Source of the DNA: Pirellulales bacterium
GTDB taxonomy: Bacteria > Planctomycetota > Planctomycetia > Pirellulales > JAEUIK01
Assembly: GCA_019694455.1 (NCBI GenBank)
Contig: JAIBBY010000002.1
Location: 155,809 to 219,808 of the forward strand
DNA: 64,000 nucleotides
Direction: 5' to 3'
Made by a program: the position numbers and the translations under genes. Under the pieces are notes generated by a model. It was not told the DNA's origin, searched no databases, and worked only from the letters and a program-made list of their open reading frames with translations. Below are positions 28,080-36,874 of the stretch, in pieces (position 1 is the stretch's first letter; each line of letters begins with the position of its first letter).

Positions 28080-29126
28080 GTGATCATCGTCCTCAAACCC
28101 GGCGTCGACGAGGCCGCCATTCAACATGTCGTCGAGCGCATCGAGTCGCTTGGCCTCAAGGCGCACCTCAGTCGCGGCACATATCGCACCATCATTGGGG
28201 TGATTGGCGACGAGGCCAAGTTGCAAACGGCGCCCCTGTCGGCCATCCCTGGCGTGGCGCAAGTCATGCCCGTCATGCCCCCCTTCAAACTCGCCAGCAT
28301 CGAGGCGCACGGCGAGCCGAGCATTGTCGACGTGGCGGGGGTGAAGATTGGCGGCGGCTACCTGGCGATGATCTCCGGTCCCTGCGCGATCGAGAACTAC
28401 GATCGGCTCGACCAGATTGCCGGGGCCATCAAGGCGGCGGGCGCCAACATCTTGCGCGGCGGCGCCTTCAAGCCCCGCACTAGCCCCTACGCGTTTCAAG
28501 GACTGGGCGAGGAAGGGCTCAAGATCTTGCGCGAGGTGGGAGACAAGCACGGCATGCCGGTGGTCACCGAGGTGATGGATCCGCGGCGCGTGGAAGTCGT
28601 GGCGCAATACGCCGACATGATTCAGATCGGCGCCCGCAACATGCAGAACTTTTCGCTGCTGACCGAGGTGGGCAAGGCGCACAAGCCGGTGCTGCTCAAG
28701 CGCGGGATGAGCGCCACGGCCAAAGACCTGCTCATGAGCGCGGAATATGTCATGTCGGAAGGGACCGCCGAAGTGGTGCTGTGCGAGCGCGGCGTGAAGA
28801 GCTTCGATACCGACACGCGCAACCTGTTCGACGTGGCCTGCGTGCCGCTCATCAAGACGTTGTCGCACCTGCCGATCATTGTTGATCCGAGCCATGCCAC
28901 GGGCCGCCCCGATCTCATCCCCGCCTGTGCCTTGGCTGGGTTGGCCGCCGGCGCCGACGGTGTGCATATCGAGGTTCACAATTGCCCTGAGGAGGCGCTC
29001 TCCGATGGGCAGCAGGCGTTGCTGCCTGAGCAATATGCCGAGATTGCCAAACAGATGAGGGCCTTAGCGGGGGTGCTCGGCAAGCGCTTCGCCGAGATGG
29101 AGCCAGCGACGGCGGGGGCCCGCTGA
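28080..29126 (+). CDS. aroF: 3-deoxy-7-phosphoheptulonate synthase (type I-beta)
   Basis: A 348-residue enzyme condensing phosphoenolpyruvate and erythrose 4-phosphate, the first shikimate step. The N-terminal about 70 residues form the small ferredoxin-like regulatory domain found in the Thermotoga-type enzyme ([18 protein letters not shown]). The barrel has [46 protein letters not shown] and VDPSHATGR, covering the PEP-binding and metal-binding residues. The start is GTG 28080. It overlaps tpiA by one base (TGATG) and follows pheA, so the aromatic genes are linked with the start of the downstream housekeeping block. Confidence 0.96.
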   Translation: MIIVLKPGVDEAAIQHVVERIESLGLKAHLSRGTYRTIIGVIGDEAKLQTAPLSAIPGVAQVMPVMPPFKLASIEAHGEPSIVDVAGVKIGGGYLAMISGPCAIENYDRLDQIAGAIKAAGANILRGGAFKPRTSPYAFQGLGEEGLKILREVGDKHGMPVVTEVMDPRRVEVVAQYADMIQIGARNMQNFSLLTEVGKAHKPVLLKRGMSATAKDLLMSAEYVMSEGTAEVVLCERGVKSFDTDTRNLFDVACVPLIKTLSHLPIIVDPSHATGRPDLIPACALAGLAAGADGVHIEVHNCPEEALSDGQQALLPEQYAEIAKQMRALAGVLGKRFAEMEPATAGAR

Positions 29127-29896
29127 TGCGACGCAAGCTCATCGCCGGAAACTGGAAGATGCACCTGGCTCGCGAATCGGCCGTGTCGCTGGCGCGCGAA
29201 GTGGCCAAAGGGGCTGGCGGCAATGCTTCAGTCGATTTGGCCATTTGCCCGCCATTTGTCTATCTCGATGCCGTTGCCGGCGCGCTGGCCGGTACACGCG
29301 TGGGGCTTGGCGCACAAGATATGTATCACGAGCCGCAAGGCGCCTTCACTGGCGAGATCAGCGCCGCGATGCTGCTCGATCTGGGCTGCCAGTACGTCAT
29401 CTTGGGACATTCGGAGCGCCGGCATGTGCTCGGCGAGACCGACCAGGCGATCAACCAAAAGACCTTGGCCGCCCTGGCCGCCGCGGTGGGCGGAAAATCG
29501 CTGACGCCGATCGTGTGCGTGGGCGAGCTATTGGCCGAGCGCGAGGCGGGCCGCACCGGCGCGGTGATTCAATCGCAGGTCGCCGGGTCGCTGGCGGGGC
29601 TGTCGCCGGCGCAAATGGAGCGGGTGATCATCGCCTACGAGCCGGTTTGGGCGATCGGCACCGGCAAGGTGGCCACGCCTGAGCAGGCCGAAGAGGTGCA
29701 TAGAGACCTTCGCAAGCTTTTGGCGGAGCGATACAATGCCGCGACTGCCGGCGCCGTGCGAATTTTGTACGGCGGCAGCGTCAAGCCAGACAACGCCGGG
29801 CAGTTGATGGCCCAGCCCAATATCGACGGCGCCCTGGTGGGAGGCGCCAGCCTCAAGGCCGTCGATTTTTTGGGCATTGCCGCCGCCGCGGGCTGA
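29126..29896 (+). CDS. tpiA: Triosephosphate isomerase
   Basis: A 256-residue TIM barrel interconverting dihydroxyacetone phosphate and glyceraldehyde 3-phosphate. GNWKMH has the active-site Asn and Lys. VILGHSERR carries the electrophilic His. YEPVWAIGTGKVAT holds the catalytic Glu and the start of the flexible loop, and ILYGGSVKPDN is the phosphate-binding strand. All key residues are present and the length is normal. Its ATG shares one base with the aroF stop, so it is translationally coupled. The secG gene follows after 56 bases, a tpiA-secG order common in bacteria. Confidence 0.98.
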   Translation: MRRKLIAGNWKMHLARESAVSLAREVAKGAGGNASVDLAICPPFVYLDAVAGALAGTRVGLGAQDMYHEPQGAFTGEISAAMLLDLGCQYVILGHSERRHVLGETDQAINQKTLAALAAAVGGKSLTPIVCVGELLAEREAGRTGAVIQSQVAGSLAGLSPAQMERVIIAYEPVWAIGTGKVATPEQAEEVHRDLRKLLAERYNAATAGAVRILYGGSVKPDNAGQLMAQPNIDGALVGGASLKAVDFLGIAAAAG

Positions 29897-29952
29897 CCGG
29901 CAACCTCCGCGAACCGATCGTGGCTGGCCCTCGTGGCCGCACTGGAGTGAAT

Positions 29953-30414
29953 ATGGAATACGTGTTGATGACACTGCTCTTGCTGGTGGCCCTGTTCTTG
30001 ATCTTGCTGGTGCTCATCCAGCGCGGTCGAGGGGGCGGGCTGGCAGGCGCGTTCGGCGGCATGGGCGGCCAAAGCGCGTTCGGCGCCAAAGCGGGCGATC
30101 TGTTCACGCGGATCACCATTGTGGTGGCCACCGTGTGGATTTTGCTCTGCGTGGTGACGATCAAGTACCTCAGTAGCTCAGGCGACATCGTGAGCGGCTT
30201 GGGGCAAACCAATCCGGCGCCACCGATTGGCGGCGGCGCGCCGGCCAGCGCTCCCAGCAGCGCGCCGGCGACAACTCCACCCGCCACTACGCCTCCGCCA
30301 GCGACCACGCCCCCGGCAGGCGAAGGCGCCGCTGCCACGCCGTCGGCTACTGAAGCGCCGGCCAGCGAACCCGCGGCGGCGACTCCCCCGGCGGCCGAGA
30401 CACCCACCCCTTAA
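29953..30414 (+). CDS. secG: Preprotein translocase subunit SecG
   Basis: A 153-residue inner-membrane protein. It has two hydrophobic helices (about 3-24 and 52-73) joined by RGRGGGLAGAFGGMGGQSAFGAKAGD, the classical SecG glycine-rich loop. SecG binds SecYE and assists export. The tail of about 70 residues is Pro/Ala/Thr-rich low complexity (repeated TTPP and APAS-type units), longer than in E. coli and probably unstructured. ATG 29953 is chosen because the protein then starts MEYVLMTLLLL and a GGAG lies just upstream. It sits between tpiA and yicC. Confidence 0.93.
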   Translation: MEYVLMTLLLLVALFLILLVLIQRGRGGGLAGAFGGMGGQSAFGAKAGDLFTRITIVVATVWILLCVVTIKYLSSSGDIVSGLGQTNPAPPIGGGAPASAPSSAPATTPPATTPPPATTPPAGEGAAATPSATEAPASEPAAATPPAAETPTP

Positions 30415-30485
30415 TCGCGCGTTGTCGACAGCGGCTAGCGCCGCGGACTAGAGACCGCCCCGCGGATCGTCAGGAGCGAATTGCC

Positions 30486-31370
30486 GTGCTGTTGAGCATG
30501 ACCGGTTTCGGGGAGGCTCATCACCAGCAGAATGGTCTGGCGATCGCGGTGGAAGTGCGCACGATCAATAGTCGCTATTTCAAGCTGACGGTGCGCGCCA
30601 GCGAGCCGTACACTGTCTTCGAGTCAGAGATTGAAGATCTGGTGCGGCAGCAGGTGAAGCGCGGCACGGTGCAGGTGAATTTGCGGATCGACAAACCCAA
30701 ATCGGCCGACACCTACCGCATCAACGCCGACGCGCTGGCCAGCTATCGCGAACAGTTGGAGGGACTGCACGCCCGTTGGCATTTAAAAGAGGCGGTGACG
30801 CTTGAGCGGCTGTTGATCTTGCCGGGCGTGGTCGACGAGGGACGCCCCAGTCGCGACGACGTGCGCGAGGACTGGCCCCTTATTCGTCGCACGATCAACA
30901 AGGCGCTGGAGCGCTTGGCCGCGATGCGGGCCCAGGAAGGGCGCGCGATGGCCGACGACCTGCGGGCCAATTGCGGCCAGATCGCCAGCGAGTTGGCGGC
31001 CGTGACGGAGCGGGCGCCACTGGTGGTCGACGCCTATCGCGCTCGACTCGAAGATCGATTGAAGCGCGTGCTCGACGAATATCAGATCTCGCTTGATCCG
31101 GCCGACCTGATCAAGGAACTGAGCCTGTTCGCCGAGCGGAGCGACATTTCGGAAGAAACCGTGCGCTTGGCCAGCCACCTGGAGCAGGTGGATGGCATGC
31201 TCAGCTCCACCGAGAGCTCGGGCCGCAAGCTGGAGTTTTTGACGCAGGAAATGTTTCGCGAAACGAACACCATCGGCTCCAAGGCCAACGATCTGGAGAT
31301 CGCCAAGCACGTGATCGAAATGAAAGCGGCGATCGAACGAATTCGTGAAATGATCCAAAACATCGAATGA
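30486..31370 (+). CDS. yicC: YicC/YloC family endoribonuclease
   Basis: A 294-residue protein starting at GTG 30486 with LLSMTGFGEA, the near-universal YicC N-terminus. RTINSRYFKLTVR follows, and the C-terminal DUF1732-type helical end includes EETVRLASHLEQVDGML, GRKLEFLTQEMFRETNTIGSKAND and AKHVIEMKAAIERIREM. Family members are metal-dependent endoribonucleases that act on RNA under stress; E. coli YicC affects the small RNA RyhB. It is followed by gmk with an ATGA overlap at 31367, the standard yicC-gmk-rpoZ-coaBC order. Confidence 0.95.
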   Translation: MLLSMTGFGEAHHQQNGLAIAVEVRTINSRYFKLTVRASEPYTVFESEIEDLVRQQVKRGTVQVNLRIDKPKSADTYRINADALASYREQLEGLHARWHLKEAVTLERLLILPGVVDEGRPSRDDVREDWPLIRRTINKALERLAAMRAQEGRAMADDLRANCGQIASELAAVTERAPLVVDAYRARLEDRLKRVLDEYQISLDPADLIKELSLFAERSDISEETVRLASHLEQVDGMLSSTESSGRKLEFLTQEMFRETNTIGSKANDLEIAKHVIEMKAAIERIREMIQNIE

Positions 31371-31990
31371 CCCGTCCCGCGCTCGGCGCGCCATCACGCC
31401 AGCAGTCGACCATGACCCACACCGCCCCGGGGCGCTTGATTATCATTTCCGGGCCTTCGGGGTCGGGCAAAAGCACGCTGCTCAAGCGGCTGTTCGAGGA
31501 GTGTCCGCGGCCGCTGTTGGCCAGCGTATCGGCCACGACCCGCCTGCCGCGGCCCGGCGAGGTGGATGGCGTCGACTATCATTTTCTCGGCAACGCGGAG
31601 TTCCAGCGGCGGCGGCTGGCCGGCGAGTTTTTGGAATGTTTCGAGGTCTATCAGGGGGGGCACTGGTACGGCACCCTGCGCAGCGAGGTGTGCCCTAGCC
31701 TGGCCGCGGGAAAATGGGTAGTCTTAGAGATTGACGTGCAGGGCACGCTGGCGCTGCTGAACGAATTTCCCGACGCGCTGACCATCTTCGTCGAACCTGG
31801 ATCGCTGCAAGAGTTGGAACGCCGGCTCCGCGCGCGGGGCACCGAATCCGAGGCCGCCATCCAGAGCCGCCTTGAGGGCGCCCGCCGCGAAATGGCCTAC
31901 GTCGACCGCTACCGCTATCGCGTCGTCAATGATCGGCTCGAACGCTGCTTGCAGGAAATCTGCGACATCCTGACCAAGACCGGAGACTGA
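31367..31990 (+). CDS. gmk: Guanylate kinase
   Basis: A 207-residue P-loop kinase phosphorylating GMP to [19 protein letters not shown] is the P-loop strand. [22 protein letters not shown] is the GMP-binding segment with conserved Arg, Glu and Tyr residues, and [12 protein letters not shown] and [13 protein letters not shown] complete the family pattern. ATG 31367 overlaps the yicC stop (ATGA). An internal ATG at 31412 would give the more usual short N-terminus and cannot be excluded. It sits eight bases upstream of rpoZ. Confidence 0.97.
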   Translation: MTRPALGAPSRQQSTMTHTAPGRLIIISGPSGSGKSTLLKRLFEECPRPLLASVSATTRLPRPGEVDGVDYHFLGNAEFQRRRLAGEFLECFEVYQGGHWYGTLRSEVCPSLAAGKWVVLEIDVQGTLALLNEFPDALTIFVEPGSLQELERRLRARGTESEAAIQSRLEGARREMAYVDRYRYRVVNDRLERCLQEICDILTKTGD

Positions 31991-31997
31991 CCGTAAC

Positions 31998-32264
31998 ATG
32001 CTCGAAGATCTCAAAGAAGAAAGCATCGTCAACAAAGTGGGTGGACGCTTCAAGCTGTCGACCCTCATTCAAAAGCGCCTGGTCGCTTTGAACGCCGGCG
32101 CGCGGCCGCTGGTCGAGGCCAACACCAGCGACAAGATGCAGATCGTGATCCAGGAAATCATCCAGGACAAGATCTTCCTCGATCAAAGCTCCAATGTGCG
32201 CGTGCGCGGCGAGGAAGACGGGCCGATCGGCGGACCTCCCGAGCTCGATCTCAGCAACCTATAA
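31998..32264 (+). CDS. rpoZ: DNA-directed RNA polymerase subunit omega
   Basis: An 88-residue protein. It follows gmk by seven bases and precedes coaC, the standard rpoZ location. [20 protein letters not shown] matches the omega N-terminal conserved segment, in which a basic helix contacts beta-prime (compare RF-L-l-A-KRA-ql in E. coli). [14 protein letters not shown] corresponds to the following helix region. Omega helps fold and hold the beta-prime subunit. Sequence divergence from E. coli is considerable, but context and length agree. Confidence 0.9.
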   Translation: MLEDLKEESIVNKVGGRFKLSTLIQKRLVALNAGARPLVEANTSDKMQIVIQEIIQDKIFLDQSSNVRVRGEEDGPIGGPPELDLSNL

Positions 32265-32324
32265 CATTGGCCCGCTTGGGCGGCGCGCGGCCGCTGGCCA
32301 AGCGCGCTGCCGGCAGGATGATCC

Positions 32325-32879
32325 ATGTCGCTCGCAGGACGAGAGATCGTGGTTGGCGTGACGGGTGGCATCGCGGCCTATAAGACGGCCGCCCTGGTCA
32401 GCCAGTTGGCGCAGGCCGGCGCCGGCGTGAGCGTCATCCTCACCGAGTCGGCCGAGAGCTTCGTGGGCGCCGCCACGTTCGCCGCGCTCACCGGCCGCCC
32501 CGTGCTCACCCAGCGCTTTGACGAAGCGGCGCATCCGTTGGGCCCTCACATCGACCTGGCCGCCCGCGGCGAACTGCTGTGCGTGGCGCCGGCCACCGCG
32601 AACTTTCTGGCCAAGACCGTGGCGGGCATGGCCGACGATCTGCTCTCGACCACCGTGCTGGCGTTCACGGGGCACATCTTGATCGCGCCGGCCATGAACA
32701 CGGCCATGTGGAACAAACCCGCCGTGCAGCGCAACGTGCGGCAGCTTCGCGACGACGGCTTTGTGCTGGTCGATCCCGAAGAAGGCTGGCTCAGTTGCCG
32801 GCAGCGCGGCGTGGGGCGCATGGCGGCGCCCGAGGCCATCTTGGCCGCCATCGAAAAGCAGTTGAGCCGCGTGATATAA
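32325..32879 (+). CDS. coaC: Phosphopantothenoylcysteine decarboxylase (CoaC, stand-alone)
   Basis: A 184-residue flavoprotein equal to the N-terminal half of usual bacterial CoaBC. GVTGGIAAYKTAALV is the FMN-binding start with conserved GGIAAYK. HIDLAARGELLCVAPATANFLAK has the His and the PATAN motif, and LIAPAMNTAMWNKPAVQRN contains the PAMN motif with substrate-binding residues. EEGWLSCRQRGVGRM has the catalytic Cys-containing flap. It decarboxylates 4'-phosphopantothenoylcysteine in coenzyme A synthesis. The stop at 32877-32879 is real, and the ligase partner is a separate gene 27 bases on. Confidence 0.94.
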   Translation: MSLAGREIVVGVTGGIAAYKTAALVSQLAQAGAGVSVILTESAESFVGAATFAALTGRPVLTQRFDEAAHPLGPHIDLAARGELLCVAPATANFLAKTVAGMADDLLSTTVLAFTGHILIAPAMNTAMWNKPAVQRNVRQLRDDGFVLVDPEEGWLSCRQRGVGRMAAPEAILAAIEKQLSRVI

Positions 32880-32906
32880 GGTCGGCGCGATCCGCACAGG
32901 TCACTC

Positions 32907-33539
32907 GTGGCGCACATCCTCATCACTTCCGGTCCCACGCGGCAATATCTCGATCCGGTCCGCTACCTGACCAACGCCTCCAGCGGACGCATGGGCAAAG
33001 CGCTGGCCGAGGCGGCCTTGGCGCTGGGGCATCAGGTGACGATCGTCACCGGGCCGGTGGAAGTGAGCTATCCCGCCGGCGCCGAGGCGATTCGTATCAT
33101 CTCGACCGAAGAGTTGCTCGAAACATGCCGCCGCGTCTTTCCGCTCTGCGACGGCCTGATCGGCGCCGCCGCTCCGTGCGACTACCGCCCCCACAAGGTC
33201 GCGGAGAACAAGATCAGCAAGACGGGAGAGCCGCTGCGACTGGAACTGATCGAAACGCCCGACGTGGTCGCCACGATGGCGACCAGCAAACAGCCGCGGC
33301 AATGGGTGGTGGGGTTCGCGCTGGAGACCGAGGACCAACGCTTGCGGGCCTTGGCCAAGTTGGAACGCAAGAGTTGCGACCTCATCGTGCTCAACGGGCC
33401 CGACGCGATGAACGCCCTGGACAATCAGGTGGAGATCATCGACCGCCATGGCGACGTGCTCGCAGCGATCTCTGGCGCCAAGGAGGCGGTGGCCACCGCC
33501 ATCTTGCGCGTGATCGACGAGCAGTTGATCCGCGCATGA
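32907..33539 (+). CDS. coaB: Phosphopantothenate-cysteine ligase (CoaB, stand-alone)
   Basis: A 210-residue protein equal to the C-terminal half of CoaBC. ILITSGPTRQYLDPVRYLTNASSGRMGKALAEAA is the nucleotide-binding loop (GPT..D.VR...N.SSG.MG). GAAAPCDYRP stands for the usual AAAVADY, and KISKTGEPLRLELIETPD carries the conserved K-K-like segment. VVGFALETE is the FA-ET motif. It joins cysteine to 4'-phosphopantothenate using CTP or ATP. It starts at GTG 32907 in a different frame from coaC, so this is a true gene split, not a single stop mutation. It converges on the 33561 gene. Confidence 0.92.
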   Translation: MAHILITSGPTRQYLDPVRYLTNASSGRMGKALAEAALALGHQVTIVTGPVEVSYPAGAEAIRIISTEELLETCRRVFPLCDGLIGAAAPCDYRPHKVAENKISKTGEPLRLELIETPDVVATMATSKQPRQWVVGFALETEDQRLRALAKLERKSCDLIVLNGPDAMNALDNQVEIIDRHGDVLAAISGAKEAVATAILRVIDEQLIRA

Positions 33540-33560
33540 CGCTGGCGGGCGGCTAGCATT

Positions 33561-34868
33561 TCAATCGGCGCGGCGAAACGCCTCGGTCGGCAGCGGAATA
33601 TTGTTGAACTGCGCCGTCAATGCGCGCTGCGAGCGCAAGCGGGGATAGGTCACGCGCAGTCGCGCCGGTTGGCCGGCGGAGCCTTCCGCCACGCGCCGAA
33701 ACGTGAGCCGCGCGCCAATCGCTTCGGCCGCCAGTTCATACGCCTCGTCGACTAGTTCCAGCGGGCGCCCGGCGGCATCGAGCAGTTCGTAACGGTTCTC
33801 ATGAAACACGGCTTCTGGCGGCTCCGGCAATAACTCGTCGTAGCTGACCGCCAGGCATAGATCGACCAGTGTGTCGCTCTTGGGCTGACACTCTTCGACC
33901 GCGACTTCCATGCCGTCTGCCCGCGCCGCGGCGCCAACGCTAAGGTCGTCGATCAGCAGTTGCGCCGGATCGCCGGCGGCCATCAGTTCCCATTCGAGCA
34001 ATAAGGTTTCCAGGGTTCGCGCTGGATCGCCGGGGGGCTGTAGTTTCACTTCCAGCGTGACTTGCTTGGCGCCCGTGCCGATAATCTGCCAATCGCGCGG
34101 CGTTTCCACCGGCAATAGTGGTTCGCCGGCATCGGGGCGCGCTGCCAGCACTTGCGGCGCCGCGCGGTAGGCGGTGAGCTGCAGGCGATCTTCCCACAGC
34201 ACATGAAAGACGAGCTTGAAGCTGTGCGCTCGCTTGAGCGACAAATCGCGATAGGTCAACTCGTCGTCGAGCACGCGCCGCGCGCTGACCAGTTCCAGGC
34301 GAAACGGACCGCTGTAGGCCAACGGGTTTTGCCCCGCCTTGCCGGTCACCAGCACCACGCCCGGCTGCCGTGCGTCGTAATGAGGACGAAGCGAGTTGCC
34401 GGTCAGCCGGCACAACTCGTCGAGCGACTGCCAGTAGCCGCCAGACTCCACGCCCAGTGTCGCCGGCGCGTCGTTGAACAACTCGAACCGCGTGCCCGTC
34501 GAGACGTGATTGGTGGTTTGGCGGGCGATCTCTGGCAGCGCTTGCGAGAGGAGCCGAGGTTGGTCGCCCAGCGCGACGCTGGCGCCGCGCCATAGTTCTT
34601 CGGTCTTGAGCCGCCGCAAAAGTTCGCCTGCCCGCTGCCGCACTTCCAAGTCGGCGCTCTGGGCGGCCAGCTCCAACTGTTGGCGACTGGCGCCCCCCAG
34701 TTGAGCGAGGGACCGCATCGCGGCTTCGCGGGCAACGTAGCTTTCGGCGCCCAGATCGCGCACCAGCCGGGCCACACGGACCGTTTCGCGGTCATCCTGA
34801 GCGAAGAGCGGCGCCGCGACATTGCCGGCAACGCCTAGCGCCAGGGCCAATCGATGGAGGATCTTCAT
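33561..34868 (-). CDS. Secreted hypothetical protein with HEAT-like N-terminal region
   Basis: A 435-residue protein with a signal peptide (MKILHRLALALGVAGNVAAPLFA, cleavage likely before Q). Residues about 28-90 resemble one or two HEAT-like helical repeats (RDLGAESYVAREAAMRSLAQLG, then DLEVRQRAGELLRRLKTEE). The remainder is beta-rich and resembles nothing I can name. It includes PGVVLVTGKAG and a late stretch of strands with many conserved-looking charged residues. Proteins pairing a short HEAT unit with a uniquely beta C-terminus occur among planctomycete secreted proteins, but the role is unknown. It is separated by 261 bases from the divergent sugar kinase gene. Confidence 0.78.
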   Translation of the reverse strand: MKILHRLALALGVAGNVAAPLFAQDDRETVRVARLVRDLGAESYVAREAAMRSLAQLGGASRQQLELAAQSADLEVRQRAGELLRRLKTEELWRGASVALGDQPRLLSQALPEIARQTTNHVSTGTRFELFNDAPATLGVESGGYWQSLDELCRLTGNSLRPHYDARQPGVVLVTGKAGQNPLAYSGPFRLELVSARRVLDDELTYRDLSLKRAHSFKLVFHVLWEDRLQLTAYRAAPQVLAARPDAGEPLLPVETPRDWQIIGTGAKQVTLEVKLQPPGDPARTLETLLLEWELMAAGDPAQLLIDDLSVGAAARADGMEVAVEECQPKSDTLVDLCLAVSYDELLPEPPEAVFHENRYELLDAAGRPLELVDEAYELAAEAIGARLTFRRVAEGSAGQPARLRVTYPRLRSQRALTAQFNNIPLPTEAFRRAD

Positions 34869-35129
34869 GATCCGCCTCGCGGTTGTGGACTACGCAACCA
34901 TCTTGGTTGCGGGGCGACCTGTCACCCACAGAGCGCTACTCGCGCCGACTGCCGACAATGGACCGCTGGCAGGCGCGCGTCGGTGGTGCTAGAAACTGCT
35001 GAAGCGCCAGCGTCTGGTTCGGCCTCGCCGCCCCATGCGGCGGGCGGGAAGAATAGCGACGACCCGCGCGGCGGTCAATAGCTGGTTCGCTGGCGCCAGG
35101 TCGATTCATCTTGGGAGCATTCACGTTCT

Positions 35130-36080
35130 ATGATTGATTGCGTCAGCGCCGGCGTGTTGGTCGCCGATCACTTATGCACCCCGATTTCGCACTTACCTCA
35201 GCCGGGCGAATTGGTGTTGGCCGAAGATCTGCCGTTGGCCATCGGTGGCTGTGCGGCGAACGCGAGCATCGACCTGGCGCGGCTTGGCGCGCGTGTGGAG
35301 GTGGTGGGCTGCGTCGGCCAAGACGCCTTTGGCCGCTACATCGCCGAGACACTGGAGTCAGCAGGGGTGGGCGCCGTGGGGCTGCGACACATTGCCGAGC
35401 GTCCCACCAGCGGCACGCTCATCATCAATGTCGCTGGTCAAGATCGCCGCTTTATCCATTGCCAAGGCGCCAACGCGGCGCTGCGGGTGGAAGACATCGA
35501 TTTTGAGTTGGTGCGGCAAGCCAAGGTCTTTTACCTCGGCGGCTACCTGCTGATGCCGGCGCTGGAGGCCAAGGGCCTGGCGGCGCTATTTGCCCGCGCG
35601 CGCGCCGCGGGGGTGACGACCGTGCTCGACGTGGTGCTGCCCGGCCCCGGTGACCATTGGGCGCAGCTTGAGCCGGTGCTGCGCGAGACCGACGTTTTTT
35701 TGCCCAACAGCGATGAGGCGCGGATCATCACCGGCGAACAAGACCCGGTGCGGCAGGCCGAGCGATTTCGCGCGGCGGGGGCCCGCGTGGCGGTGATCAC
35801 CTGCGGCGGCGACGGCACGGTCTTGCTGGGCGAGGGGCTGCGCTTGCGCGCGGGGGCGTTTGAGATGCCGTTTGTCGGCGGCACCGGCGCGGGAGACGCC
35901 TTTGACGCCGGTTACATCGCCGGGCTATTGCGAGATGAATCGCCGCGCCGCTGCCTGGAGTGGGGCGCGGCGCTCGGCGCCAGTTGCGTGCGCGCGGTCG
36001 GCGCCACCGAGGCGGTGTTCAACCGCGCCGAGGCCGAAGCCTATCTGCGCGACCACCAATTGCGCATCGAAGAGTTTTGA
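35130..36080 (+). CDS. PfkB family carbohydrate kinase (ribokinase-like)
   Basis: A 316-residue kinase. The N-terminal DCVSAGVLVADHL is the first strand. PLAIGGCAANASIDLARLGARVEVVGCVGQDAFGRYI is the PfkB signature 1 region with the di-Gly and Asn. NSDEARIITGE is the nucleotide-side segment, and FVGGTGAGDAFDAGYIAGLL is signature 2 with the catalytic Asp and anion hole. Family members phosphorylate sugars, nucleosides or aminoimidazole ribosides; the substrate is unknown. GGGAG lies upstream of ATG 35130. The 34869-35129 space holds both divergent promoters but no gene. The 3' end faces the terminator at 36087-36131. Confidence 0.92.
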   Translation: MIDCVSAGVLVADHLCTPISHLPQPGELVLAEDLPLAIGGCAANASIDLARLGARVEVVGCVGQDAFGRYIAETLESAGVGAVGLRHIAERPTSGTLIINVAGQDRRFIHCQGANAALRVEDIDFELVRQAKVFYLGGYLLMPALEAKGLAALFARARAAGVTTVLDVVLPGPGDHWAQLEPVLRETDVFLPNSDEARIITGEQDPVRQAERFRAAGARVAVITCGGDGTVLLGEGLRLRAGAFEMPFVGGTGAGDAFDAGYIAGLLRDESPRRCLEWGAALGASCVRAVGATEAVFNRAEAEAYLRDHQLRIEEF

Positions 36081-36086
36081 CAGCGC

Positions 36087-36131
36087 AAAAAAATCGACGG
36101 CCGCGCCCGCATTCGAGCGCGACCGTCGATT
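36087..36131 (-). terminator. Rho-independent terminator of the CxxCH gene
   Basis: Arms at 36092-36106 and 36117-36131 pair over 15 positions with one mismatch (a G-U wobble in the minus-strand RNA) around a 10-base loop. On the minus strand the stem is followed by seven T (36093-36087). It ends the gene at 36147 and also lies just after the convergent kinase. Confidence 0.85.
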
Positions 36132-36146
36132 CAACGTCCAAACCGG

Positions 36147-36662
36147 TTACTCAATCGGGATCGAGTACCCCAGCGCGCCAATCGGATGCCCTTCTTTGAC
36201 GCTCTTGTAGTTCTCATGGCACATGGTGCACTTCTGCAGCACCACCGGCAAGGCGGTCACGGCGCGGAGCACGGGCTTGCCGTCCGTGATTTCCACCCGC
36301 TCAAAGTAATCCTTGCCATCATTCAGTTGCTTGATGCCTTCCTTCTCGAAGTCGTCGGAAGCCGTGTTTTCTTCGTCGTACGGTTCGCCCGTCGCGTCGA
36401 GCAGTTCCACCTTGTGGTGTCCCTTCTGCGACACTGCTTCGAACAGGGCCACCGCCGCGCTGCCCGCGGCAAAGTCGTCCTCGTCGTGCACGTACTTTTC
36501 GGTGATCAGGACCACCGCGTTTTTGTAGACGTCGTCGAGCATGCGGACCGTCTTGCGGGCCCGGTCGACCGCGGCCTCGTCGGGTTGCGAGGGCGCCTTC
36601 TCGGCCGCCACGGCCACCGAGACGAGCAGCGCCGCGGCTGCAATGGACAACGAGCGTTTCAT
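36147..36662 (-). CDS. Periplasmic DUF3365-like protein with a single CxxCH heme motif
   Basis: A 171-residue protein with a Sec signal peptide (MKRSLSIAAAALLVSVAVAA). The C-terminal C145-T-M-C148-H149 is one covalent heme c site. The domain architecture (helix, then DGKPVLRAVTALPV strand, CxxCH, NYKSVKEGHPIGALGYSIPI) follows the DUF3365/Tll0287-like family of small heme or redox sensor domains, in which the conserved GALGY..P end packs on the heme. A role in periplasmic electron transfer or redox sensing is inference. AAGGAG (36668-36673) precedes ATG 36662 by five bases, which excludes the longer opening from 36719. A strong terminator follows, so it is monocistronic. Confidence 0.88.
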   Translation of the reverse strand: MKRSLSIAAAALLVSVAVAAEKAPSQPDEAAVDRARKTVRMLDDVYKNAVVLITEKYVHDEDDFAAGSAAVALFEAVSQKGHHKVELLDATGEPYDEENTASDDFEKEGIKQLNDGKDYFERVEITDGKPVLRAVTALPVVLQKCTMCHENYKSVKEGHPIGALGYSIPIE

Positions 36663-36729
36663 TCTGGCTCCTTTTACTGGCTGCAAAAAAATGGCGTGCG
36701 GGGTGCGTGGACGGCCCACGCGATGAATG

Positions 36730-36780
36730 AAACACGATAATATAATTGGATTGAGTTGTCTAATTTGTTTCTTACCAAGA
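36730..36780. promoter_or_regulatory. AT-rich divergent promoter region
   Basis: The space between the CxxCH gene and the alpha/beta-hydrolase gene contains a strikingly AT-rich block with TATAAT (plus strand, 36741-36746) and TATTAT on the minus strand. No single -35/-10 pair is clear. Confidence 0.4.
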
Positions 36781-36822
36781 GATTCCGAATCGGCCCGGCG
36801 CGCCAGCGCGTTCCGATCGCAT

Positions 36823-36828
36823 TACAAT
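36823..36828 (+). promoter_or_regulatory. Putative -10 box (TACAAT) of the alpha/beta hydrolase gene
   Basis: TACAAT lies 46 bases before ATG 36875, following the AT-rich block. It may be an alternative to TATAAT at 36741. Confidence 0.35.
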
Positions 36829-36874
36829 GCCGACATCCCGGTTATTCACAACGTCTTGGCATAGGAACGTCGCC

